From Streptomyces sp. NBC_00490 (GTDB taxonomy: Bacteria > Actinomycetota > Actinomycetes > Streptomycetales > Streptomycetaceae), in contig NZ_CP107869.1 of NCBI RefSeq assembly GCF_036013645.1, positions 1,860,001 through 1,924,000 on the forward strand: a stretch of 64,000 bases of DNA, read 5' to 3'. The position numbers and the translations under genes are program-made. The notes below the pieces were generated by a model. That model was not told the DNA's origin, did no database searches, and was given only the letters and a program-made list of their open reading frames with translations. Every line of letters begins with the position of its first letter. Position 1 is the stretch's first letter. Below, in pieces: positions 7,204 through 14,172 of the stretch.

Positions 7204-7949
7204 GGCTTCTCGGTGAGCCACAGACGGTTTCCGTTCACTTCCCCGGCGGACTTCTCCCAGACGTCGGCGATGGCCCCCGCGAGGTCCTTGACGTCCGTGA
7301 AGCCCGCGAACTTCGCGTTGGGTCGCTCGGCGCGCATCGCTTCGTGCACCAACGCCTTCACCACCAGGATGGTGGCGGCCGAGGTGAGCTCCTCACCGGC
7401 CCCCGCCTTGCGGAAGAAGTCGGCCATGGCGAGCGTCCAGGCCTCGGCGGCCGCCTTGGCGGCGGCGTAGGCGGCGTTGCCCGCGGAGGGCTTGGTGGCG
7501 CCCGCGGCGCTGATCAGGACGTAGCGGCCGCGGTCGCTGCGCTGGAGCGCCTCGGAGAAGGCGAGGGAGGTGTGCTGCACGGTGCGGATGAGCAGCAGCT
7601 CCAGGAAGTCCCAGTCGTCCAGGCTCGTCTTGATGAAGGTCTCGCTGCCGCGCCAGCCGCCGACGAGGTGGACCACACCGTCGACACCGCCGAAGTCCTT
7701 CTCGATGCGCGTGGCCCAGTCACGGGTGGACTCCAGGTCCAGCAGGTCGACCGGCTCACCGGTGACCGTGGCGCCACCGGCGCTGTAGCGGGCCGCGTCC
7801 ACGGCCTCCGCGAGGCGCTCGGGGTCGTTGTCGGCGCCGACGACCGTCGCCCCGGCCTCGGCGAGGCGCAGCAGTGTCGCGCGGCCCGCGGGACCGCCCG
7901 CGCCGGCCACCGCGATCACCGCACCGCTGAGAGCTCCGTTCCCCGCCAT
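7200..7949 (-). CDS. Short-chain dehydrogenase/reductase
   Basis: The 249-residue product has the Rossmann nucleotide site VIAVAGAGGPAGRATLLRLA (Gly-rich loop at about 12-18), DNDPERL after beta-2, and HLVGGWRG. The Ser-Tyr-Lys catalytic set appears as LISAAGA followed by NAAYAAAKAAAEAW. ATG 7949 is chosen because AGGAGG sits 8 nt upstream; a longer frame from GTG 8003 overlaps the previous stop but lacks a ribosome-binding site. Its 3' end overlaps the threonine aldolase start by 4 nt. The substrate is unknown. Its operon suggests a carbonyl or hydroxyl compound linked to the aldolase reaction. ADGAD-type charge features suggest NAD use, but this is a guess. Confidence 0.88.
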   Translation of the reverse strand: MAGNGALSGAVIAVAGAGGPAGRATLLRLAEAGATVVGADNDPERLAEAVDAARYSAGGATVTGEPVDLLDLESTRDWATRIEKDFGGVDGVVHLVGGWRGSETFIKTSLDDWDFLELLLIRTVQHTSLAFSEALQRSDRGRYVLISAAGATKPSAGNAAYAAAKAAAEAWTLAMADFFRKAGAGEELTSAATILVVKALVHEAMRAERPNAKFAGFTDVKDLAGAIADVWEKSAGEVNGNRLWLTEKP

Positions 7950-7999
7950 GTTCTTCGCCTCCTGAGCTTGCCGTGCAGTGTTCTCGGTGCCGCTGTCGC

Positions 8000-9397
8000 T
8001 CACGCGGCGATCCGCTCGGCGTTCTCCGCGGTGATGCCCCGGGTCGAGGCGATCACGTTTTTGAGTTTCTTGGAGAGGGCCTCATAGAACATGCTCAGCG
8101 GAAACTCGTCCGGAAGCACGTCATCGACGAGCTTCCGCGGCGGCTGGCTCAGGTCGAGGGCGTCGGGACCCTTGGCCCAGCGGGAACCGGGGTGCGGGGC
8201 GAGGTACTGCGACACCAGGTCGTAGGCGGCGAACCAGTGGACGAGCTTCGGACGGTCGATGCCCGCCCGGTAGAGGTCCTCGATCTCGGCGCACAGCTGG
8301 TTGGTGACCTGCGGGGCGCGCTGCCAGTCGATGTGCAGCTTGTTGTCGGTCCAGCGGACGACGTCGTGCTTGTGCAGGTAGGCGAAGAGCAGCTGGCCGC
8401 CGAGGCCGTCGTAGTTGCGGACCCGCTCGCCGGTGACCGGGAAGCGGAACATGCGGTCGAAGAGCACCGCGAACTGCACGTCGCGGGCCTGCGAGACGCC
8501 TTCCGCCTCCAGCTTCACAGCCTCCTTGAAGGCGGTGAGGTCACAGCGCAGCTCTTCGAGGCCGTACATCCAGAACGGCTGGCGCTGCTTGATCATGAAG
8601 GGATCGAAGGGCAGGTCGCCGTGGCTGTGGGTGCGGTCGTGGACCATGTCCCACAGGACGAATGCCTCCTCGCAGCGCGTCTGGTCGTGGACCATCGCGG
8701 CGACGTCCTCGGGCAGCTCCAGGCCCAGGATGCCGACGGCGGCGTCGGTCACCCGGCGGAAGCGGGCGGCCTCGCGGTCGCAGAAGATGCCACCCCAGGA
8801 GAATCGTTCCGGCGCCTCGCGCACGGCGATGGTCTCCGGGAAGAGGACGGCCGAGTTGGTGTCGTAGCCGGCCGTGAAGTCCTCGAACTTGATGCCGCAG
8901 AACAGCGGGTTGTCGTAGCGCGTGCGCTCCAGCTCGGCCAGCCACTCGGGCCAGACCATGCGCAGCACGACCGCTTCGAGATTGCGGTCGGGATTGCCGT
9001 TCTGGGTGTACATCGGGAAGACGACCAGGTGCTGGAGACCGTCCGCGCGCCCCTTGGCGGGCTGGAAGGCCAGCAGCGAGTCGAGGAAGTCGGGCACCTC
9101 GAAGCCGCCGTCGGCCCAGCGCTTCAGGTCCTCGACCAGGGCCTCGTGATAGGCGCTGTCGTGCGGGAGCAGCGGGGCCAGCTCCTCGACGGCGTCGACG
9201 ACCCGCCGTACGACGGCCTCGGCGTCCGCGCGCTCCGGGGCACCCTCGGCGGTGAAGTCGATCGACCCGTCCTTGGCCTGCCAGGGCCGGATCCGCTCCA
9301 CCGCATCCTTGAGCACGGGCCAGGCCGGGTGCTCCACCACCCTGGTCACGGGAGGAGCCTGCTCCCCCGTCGCCGCCTGCACAAGAATTTCCGTCAT
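8000..9397 (-). CDS. DUF6421 family protein, possible metal-dependent enzyme
   Basis: The 465-residue product is recognised as the actinobacterial DUF6421 family, with no assigned function. The most striking block is MVHDRTHSHGDLPFDPF at residues 251-267, followed by GLEELRCD near 279-286. HDxxHxH followed by EExxxD resembles a metal site, and loosely recalls the HExxxGH...EExxAD arrangement of M49 peptidases. That likeness is weak and is inference only. There is no signal peptide or membrane segment. ATG 9397 has GGAGG 7 nt upstream. It is the first gene of an operon with an SDR and a threonine aldolase, behind a plausible promoter and an 18-nt inverted repeat. Confidence 0.85.
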   Translation of the reverse strand: MTEILVQAATGEQAPPVTRVVEHPAWPVLKDAVERIRPWQAKDGSIDFTAEGAPERADAEAVVRRVVDAVEELAPLLPHDSAYHEALVEDLKRWADGGFEVPDFLDSLLAFQPAKGRADGLQHLVVFPMYTQNGNPDRNLEAVVLRMVWPEWLAELERTRYDNPLFCGIKFEDFTAGYDTNSAVLFPETIAVREAPERFSWGGIFCDREAARFRRVTDAAVGILGLELPEDVAAMVHDQTRCEEAFVLWDMVHDRTHSHGDLPFDPFMIKQRQPFWMYGLEELRCDLTAFKEAVKLEAEGVSQARDVQFAVLFDRMFRFPVTGERVRNYDGLGGQLLFAYLHKHDVVRWTDNKLHIDWQRAPQVTNQLCAEIEDLYRAGIDRPKLVHWFAAYDLVSQYLAPHPGSRWAKGPDALDLSQPPRKLVDDVLPDEFPLSMFYEALSKKLKNVIASTRGITAENAERIAA

Positions 9398-9432
9398 GCC
9401 CCATCCTCCACGGGAGAACCTCACGTCAGGAC

Positions 9433-9462
9433 ACCGTAGGCATAGGGACTTCCTTCCAGCAA
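9433..9462 (-). promoter_or_regulatory. Probable promoter of the DUF6421 operon
   Basis: On the minus strand TTGCTG (9457-9462) and TACGGT (9433-9438) are separated by 18 nt and lie about 35 nt upstream of the DUF6421 start. Both hexamers are near the housekeeping consensus. No other promoter-like pair was seen between this gene and the inverted repeat further upstream. Confidence 0.45.
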
Positions 9463-9486
9463 GTACAGGCTCGGGAAATTATCCTG

Positions 9487-9504
9487 CGTGACCGCATGGT
9501 CACG
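9487..9504. promoter_or_regulatory. 18-nt inverted repeat, operator candidate
   Basis: CGTGACC-GCAT-GGTCACG has two perfect 7-nt arms around a 4-nt centre. It is about 25 nt upstream of the -35 of the DUF6421 operon and some 275 nt before the GDPD gene. It has the geometry of a site for a dimeric regulator. The remainder of the 9398-9778 gap, from about 9505 on, shows no convincing gene or structure. Confidence 0.4.
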
Positions 9505-9778
9505 AAACTTTTTCCTGCCGGATGCCATGAGCGCCACTCAGGTGGGTATACGTGCCTTTCTCGGCGGACCCGCGTGGTCAATGTCCGCAGGACTCGCCCA
9601 CCCCAGGGTGACCACCCGGAGCCGTACCGGGCAGGTCCGCCCCTCGCGCCACCCCGATCCCCCGTGTACGCGCGGGTACATCACCGGCCGGGCGCACTAG
9701 GCTGCGGATCTGCCCGCGCGATCGTCCGCTCCGGTCCGCGCGGACGCCGAGCCGCCGTCGACGGAAGCGAGTTGTACC

Positions 9779-10462
9779 TTGAACTTCCTTACCATCGGTC
9801 ATCGCGGGGTCATGGGTCTCGAACCCGAGAACACCCTCCGTTCCTTCGTGGCCGCCCAGCAGGCCGGCCTCGACGTCATCGAACTCGACCTGCACCTGAG
9901 CAAGGACGGTGCCCTGGTCGTCATGCACGACACGGACGTGGACCGCACGACCGACGGTTCCGGTCCGATCGCCGAGAAGACCCTCGCCGAACTACGCGCC
10001 CTGGACGCGGGCCGCGGTGAGCGCGTGCCCGTCTTCGACGAGGTCCTGGACGCGGTGCGGTCGCCGCTCCAGGCCGAGATCAAGGACATGCAGGCGGCCC
10101 GGGCACTGGCCGAGGTCATGCTCAGGCGGGACCTGGTCGCCCGGGTGGAGGTGTCCTCGTTCCATGACGAGGCGATCGCCGAGATCTCCCGCCTGGTGCC
10201 GGGCGTACGGACCGCGCTGATCGCCAGCCGGTACGGCACCGACATCGTCGACCGTGCCGTGGAGGCCGGTGCCGCGACCGTCTGTCTGAACATCCGCCGG
10301 ATCACGCTGGAGGTCGTGGAGGCCGCCCGCAAGGCGGATCTCAGGATCATCGGCTGGGTGGTGAACACGCAGGACCATCTGCGGCTCGTACGGGCCCTGC
10401 AGCTGGACGGCGCGACCACCGACTACCCGGAGATCAAACGCACCGCCCGCTTCACCGCGTAG
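9779..10462 (+). CDS. Glycerophosphodiester phosphodiesterase
   Basis: The 227-residue GDPD-fold protein has the catalytic and metal residues in the expected order: GHRG (His8, Arg9), LEPENTLRSF (Glu17), IELDLHLSKDG (Glu35, Asp37) and VVMHDTDVDRTTDG (His50). It hydrolyses glycerophosphodiesters such as glycerophosphocholine to glycerol-3-phosphate and an alcohol. It lacks a signal peptide, so it works in the cytoplasm. The start is TTG at 9779, with GGAAG rather far upstream (11 nt); this start follows the conserved opening LTIGHRG. It stands alone and is convergent with a GNAT gene 15 nt away. Confidence 0.92.
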   Translation: MNFLTIGHRGVMGLEPENTLRSFVAAQQAGLDVIELDLHLSKDGALVVMHDTDVDRTTDGSGPIAEKTLAELRALDAGRGERVPVFDEVLDAVRSPLQAEIKDMQAARALAEVMLRRDLVARVEVSSFHDEAIAEISRLVPGVRTALIASRYGTDIVDRAVEAGAATVCLNIRRITLEVVEAARKADLRIIGWVVNTQDHLRLVRALQLDGATTDYPEIKRTARFTA

Positions 10463-10477
10463 CCCTCTGCATGAACG

Positions 10478-11008
10478 TCACACCAGCGGCTTGACCAGCA
10501 GCTCGAACTGAAGGTCGTCGCGCTGCGGAACACCGAAGCGCTCGTCGCCGTACGGGAACGGGGTCATCCGGCCCGTACGGCGGTAGCCGCGGCGCTCGTA
10601 CCAGGCGATCAGGTCGTCACGTACGGAGATCACCGTCATCTGCATCTCCGTGGCGCCCCACTCCTCGCGGACCCGGCGCTCGGCCTCGGCGATGATCACC
10701 TTGCCGAGGCCGCCGCCCTGGAGTTTCGGGCTGACCGCGAACATCCCGAAGTAGGCGTGGCTCCCGCGGTGTTCGAGCTGGCAGCAGGCGACGACCTCGC
10801 CGTCGCGCTCGACGGCGAGCAGCCGGCTGTCGGGCGCCTTGATGACCTCGAGAACGCCCTCGGGATCGGTCCGCTGTCCCTCGAGGATGTCCGCCTCGGT
10901 GGTCCACCCCGTCCGGCTGGAGTCCCCGCGGTAGGCCGACTCGATCAGCGCGACCAGGGTGTCCACGTCGGTGTCGACGGCGTCGCGGAACGTGAGTCCA
11001 GCGGTCAT
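10478..11008 (-). CDS. GNAT family N-acetyltransferase
   Basis: The 176-residue product has the GNAT acetyl-CoA site: FAVSPKLQGGGLGKVIIAEA, with the Q/RxxGxG/A loop as QGGGLG, then LIAWYERRGYRRTGRM as the C-terminal motif B helix. It should acetylate a small molecule, peptide or protein amine with acetyl-CoA; the acceptor cannot be told. ATG 11008 was chosen because GGAG lies 9 nt upstream; ten extra codons upstream carry no ribosome-binding site. It is divergent from a VOC-family gene with about 70 nt between. Confidence 0.9.
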   Translation of the reverse strand: MTAGLTFRDAVDTDVDTLVALIESAYRGDSSRTGWTTEADILEGQRTDPEGVLEVIKAPDSRLLAVERDGEVVACCQLEHRGSHAYFGMFAVSPKLQGGGLGKVIIAEAERRVREEWGATEMQMTVISVRDDLIAWYERRGYRRTGRMTPFPYGDERFGVPQRDDLQFELLVKPLV

Positions 11009-11079
11009 GAGGCGTATCTCCGCTCTCGGGCACGGCACGGGGCACCGACGAGCGTAGCGCTCCCACTAGGCTCCGCTGC

Positions 11080-11472
11080 ATGGTGCATGTACTGAGCGGC
11101 CGGACCCTCCTCCACCCCACCGACCCCGAGCGTTCCCGGACCTTCTACGGCGAGCAGCTCGGCCTCGGCGTCTACCGCGAGTTCGGCACGGGGCCCGAGC
11201 GCGGCACCGTCTACTTCCTCGGCGGAGGCTTCCTGGAGGTCTCAGGGCGCTCCGAGACGCCCCCGTCCCCGGCCGTGCAGCTGTGGATGCAGGTCGCGGA
11301 CGTGACAGCCGCCCACGAGGAGCTGGTGGCGAAGGGCGTCGAGATCGTACGGCCGCCGGTGAAGGAACCCTGGGGACTGATCGAGATGTGGATCACCGAT
11401 CCGGACGGCTGCCGGATCGTCCTCGTCGAGGTACCCGAGGACCACCCGATCCGCTTCCGCCCGGGCATCTGA
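11080..11472 (+). CDS. VOC (glyoxalase/bleomycin resistance) family protein, single domain
   Basis: The 130-residue product is one vicinal-oxygen-chelate domain of two beta-alpha-beta-beta-beta modules. RTLLHPTDPERSRTFYGEQL opens the first module, LWMQVADVTAAHEEL opens the second, and the typical ending WGLIEMWITDPDGCRIVLVE carries the last metal-ligand-like Glu positions. Members are metal-dependent lyases, dioxygenases or drug-binding proteins; the substrate cannot be predicted. It probably dimerises. It lies 135 nt before a second, two-domain VOC gene on the same strand. Confidence 0.85.
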   Translation: MVHVLSGRTLLHPTDPERSRTFYGEQLGLGVYREFGTGPERGTVYFLGGGFLEVSGRSETPPSPAVQLWMQVADVTAAHEELVAKGVEIVRPPVKEPWGLIEMWITDPDGCRIVLVEVPEDHPIRFRPGI

Positions 11473-11607
11473 CGACCTCCTGCGCGGGCCCGGGTGCCCG
11501 AGGCGTTCTCGTAGGCGATGAGGCGGTCGGCGCCGGATGGCAGCGGCGGTCGAGCGGGGCTAGCGTGCGAAAGGGGACGCCCGCGTCGGCAGGAAGGCCG
11601 TGACGCC

Positions 11608-12372
11608 ATGAAACTCGACAGGCCGGTGGCCGGCGGGCCCTGCTGGGCCGAGGTGGGAACCCCGGATGTGGAGGCCGGCCGGCGCTTCTACGGCGAGCTC
11701 TTCGGCTGGCGGACGGAGACCGACGCCCGCGCGGGGATGGGCGGCTACACGATCGCGTCCGTGGGCCGTCTCCCCGTCGCCGCGCTCGTGCCGCTGGGCG
11801 AGGAGCCGCAGCCGGTCATGTGGTTCGTGACGTTCGCCGTGACGGACGTCGACGCCACGGTGGAGAGGATCAAGTCGGCCGGCGGCACTGTGGTGTTCGA
11901 GCCCGGGGACGTTCCCGGCATGGGACGCTTCGCCTCCGTCGCCGATCCGCAGGGCGCCGGTTTCCATGTGTGGCAGGCGCGGGGCTTCGAAGGGGCGGGG
12001 CTGTTCAACGAGCCGGGTTCGCTGGGCTGGGTGGAGCTGATGAGCAGACAGCCCGAGCGGTCGGTGGACTTCTACACCACGGTGTTCGGCTGGAGTGTCA
12101 ACGCCTCGGAGCGCTACACGCAGTGGGGCCTCGACGGCGCCGACTTCGGCGGCATGGTGACGATGGACGACAAGTTCCCGCCCGAGGTGCCGCCGCACTG
12201 GCTGCCGTACTTCGCGGTGGCGGACGTGGACGCGAGCGCGGCCACGGCGACGGAGGCGGGCGGCACGGTCCTGATGGAGCCCACCACGGTGCCCGACGGT
12301 CTGCGCATCGCGGTGCTGCGGGACCCCCAAGGGGCGATGTTCGGCGTGTACTTGGCGGGTGCGGAACACTGA
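11608..12372 (+). CDS. VOC family protein with two glyoxalase-like domains
   Basis: The 254-residue product has two tandem VOC domains. The first begins CWAEVGTPDVEAGRRFYGEL, the second LGWVELMSRQPERSVDFYTT, and both end in an FxSVADPQGAGFHVWQ or AVLRDPQGAMFGVY strand. The layout resembles the mycobacterial 27-kDa antigen CFP30B group. Ligand and reaction are unknown. ATG 11608 has GGAAGG 10 nt upstream; a longer in-frame start at 11518 lacks one. The neighbouring single-domain VOC gene and the aldo/keto reductase downstream face the same way, but gaps of 90-135 nt make a single operon doubtful. Confidence 0.87.
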   Translation: MKLDRPVAGGPCWAEVGTPDVEAGRRFYGELFGWRTETDARAGMGGYTIASVGRLPVAALVPLGEEPQPVMWFVTFAVTDVDATVERIKSAGGTVVFEPGDVPGMGRFASVADPQGAGFHVWQARGFEGAGLFNEPGSLGWVELMSRQPERSVDFYTTVFGWSVNASERYTQWGLDGADFGGMVTMDDKFPPEVPPHWLPYFAVADVDASAATATEAGGTVLMEPTTVPDGLRIAVLRDPQGAMFGVYLAGAEH

Positions 12373-12461
12373 TCCGCCACCGCCACGAAACCCGCTTGCG
12401 TTGAAGTGCGCTCCAGCCCATAGCGTCGTACGCACGAACCGCCCGGAGGGGGAACTGAATC

Positions 12462-13514
12462 GTGCGTTACACACTGTTCGGCAGGACCGGTCTGCGCGTG
12501 AGCGAGCTGAGCCTCGGCACGATGGTGATGGGTGAGGACCCGGGCGCCGGCTCCGACAAGGAGACCAGCGGCAGGCTCCTCGACGCCTACGCCGACGCGG
12601 GAGGCAATTTCATCGACACGGCCGACATCTACTCGGGCGGCGGCTCGGAGCGGATCCTCGGTGAGCTGCTGGAGGGCCGGCGTGAGGAGTTCGTGCTGGC
12701 CAGCAAGTACACGTGCGGCACCCGCGCGGGGGATGTCAACGCGGCGGGCAACCACCGCATGAACCTCGTGCGGTCGGTGGAGGCGAGCCTGGAGCGGCTG
12801 CGCACCGACCGGCTCGACGTCCTGTGGGTGCACGCGCGGGACAACTTCACCCCCGTCGACGAGGTGATGCGGGCGCTCGACGACCTCGTACGGACCGGGA
12901 AGGTGCTGTACGTCGGTGTCTCGGACTGGCCCGCCTGGGAGATCGCGCAGGCCAACACCCTGGCGGAGCTGCGGGGTTGGACCGCGTTCGCGGGTTCGCA
13001 GCTGCGCTACAACCTGTTGGAGCGGACGCCTGAGCGTGAACTGCTGCCGCAGGCGCGGGCGTTCGGCCAGGCGGTGCTGGCGTGGGCGCCGCTGGCGGCC
13101 GGGAAGCTGACCGGCAAGTACCGGCGGGGCGAGTCGGGCCGGCTCGACTCCTGGGACGGCAAGCCGAGCGCACAGGAGGAAGAGGTCGTCACCGCCGTCC
13201 TGGAGATCGCCGAACAGGGCGGCTGGAGTCCGGCCCAGGTGGCGCTGGCCTGGCTGCTCCAGCGGCCCGGCAACGTCGTTCCGATCATCGCCGCCACCAA
13301 GGAGCACCAGCTCGCCGACAACCTCGGCAGCGTCGACGTCCGCCTCGACGCCGACGCGGTCGCCCGCCTGGACGAGGTGAGCGCGGTGTCGCTGGGCTTC
13401 CCGCACGACTTCGTGAGGGACCCGGACGTCGTCCGGACGATCTACGGCGACCGCTGGGCGGACATCGACGACCGCCGCTCCGGGTACCGGCGTACGGCCA
13501 CCGACGTCCTCTAG
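12462..13514 (+). CDS. Aldo/keto reductase
   Basis: The 350-residue (beta/alpha)8 oxidoreductase has the AKR tetrad: Asp52 and Tyr57 in NFIDTADIYSGG, Lys82 in LASKYT, and His124 in VLWVHARDN. GKVLYVGVSDWPAW and the C-terminal PIIAATKEHQLADNL block place it with the voltage-gated potassium channel beta/AKR11-14-like group. It reduces aldehydes or ketones with NADPH. GTG 12462 is preceded by a strong GGAGGGGG at 9 nt. It is convergent with the cupin gene 26 nt away. The physiological substrate is unknown. Confidence 0.92.
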   Translation: MRYTLFGRTGLRVSELSLGTMVMGEDPGAGSDKETSGRLLDAYADAGGNFIDTADIYSGGGSERILGELLEGRREEFVLASKYTCGTRAGDVNAAGNHRMNLVRSVEASLERLRTDRLDVLWVHARDNFTPVDEVMRALDDLVRTGKVLYVGVSDWPAWEIAQANTLAELRGWTAFAGSQLRYNLLERTPERELLPQARAFGQAVLAWAPLAAGKLTGKYRRGESGRLDSWDGKPSAQEEEVVTAVLEIAEQGGWSPAQVALAWLLQRPGNVVPIIAATKEHQLADNLGSVDVRLDADAVARLDEVSAVSLGFPHDFVRDPDVVRTIYGDRWADIDDRRSGYRRTATDVL

Positions 13515-13540
13515 CCCCTTCTCGTCCCTTCCAGTCCCCT

Positions 13541-14038
13541 CTAGTCCACGAAGTAGCTGTCGTGCCGGACGCGGAACTGCTCGAGTTCCTCGCCACCGCG
13601 CTGCGCCATCTCCGCGACCCGCTCGAAGTACTCCTCGCGCGGGGCGCCCGGGGAGAAGAGCATGAGCATGGACGTCGGTTCGTCGGTCACGTTCTTGAAG
13701 GCGTGCAGGCCGCCGACCGGCACGTACAGGAAGTCGCCCGCGCGGCCCGTGACCCACTTCTCGCCGTCGTAGAGCTCCAGTTCGCCCGACAGGACGTAGA
13801 AGGACTCCGACATCGTCTTGTGGAAGTGGGTTCTGGCGCCGGCGGACCGTGGGCTCAACTCCGCCTTGTAGAAGCCGAACTCGCCGCCGGTCGAGGCGTG
13901 GGTGGCGAGGAAGTGGGTCGAACCGCCGGGCGAGGAGACGTCCGCGGGGGTGTCGACGGGGCGGAAGACGGCGTTCACCTCGCCCTTGTCGCCGTGGTAG
14001 CGGGGCTCCGGGTACGGGAGGTGTTCCGGGTAGGACAT
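13541..14038 (-). CDS. Cupin domain protein
   Basis: The 165-residue single-domain cupin shows motif 1 as GARTHFHKTMSESFYVLSGE (two His and the Glu of the metal site), then GDFLYVPVGGLHAFKN as motif 2 with its His. Cupins of this size are often sugar isomerases, dioxygenases or binding proteins. ATG 14038 follows AAGGAG at 6 nt. It lies 134 nt downstream of the large glycosidase gene on the same strand and may be co-transcribed with it or have its own promoter. The reaction is unknown. Confidence 0.87.
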   Translation of the reverse strand: MSYPEHLPYPEPRYHGDKGEVNAVFRPVDTPADVSSPGGSTHFLATHASTGGEFGFYKAELSPRSAGARTHFHKTMSESFYVLSGELELYDGEKWVTGRAGDFLYVPVGGLHAFKNVTDEPTSMLMLFSPGAPREEYFERVAEMAQRGGEELEQFRVRHDSYFVD

Positions 14039-14172
14039 GATGCGCTCCTTCTGGCAGGTCTCCATCGCAAGCCTGGCCCGCGCCCCCGGACGGCCGCATC
14101 GGGCCCGCGGACGATCTGGGCGGTTCCGGGGAACTGGGGCCTCGGGCCCAGGCCTGCTTCTCGATGCGGTCG

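Noticed and set aside
7950..8003. Longer start for the SDR gene at GTG 8003 overlapping the DUF6421 stop as GTGA
   Set aside because: The overlap is tempting, but no ribosome-binding site is present, while AGGAGG lies 8 nt before ATG 7949, just ahead of the Rossmann fold.
9488..9700. A 70-codon plus-strand frame in the gap before the GDPD gene
   Set aside because: No ribosome-binding site, no codon bias and no recognisable domain; the gap is better read as a control region.
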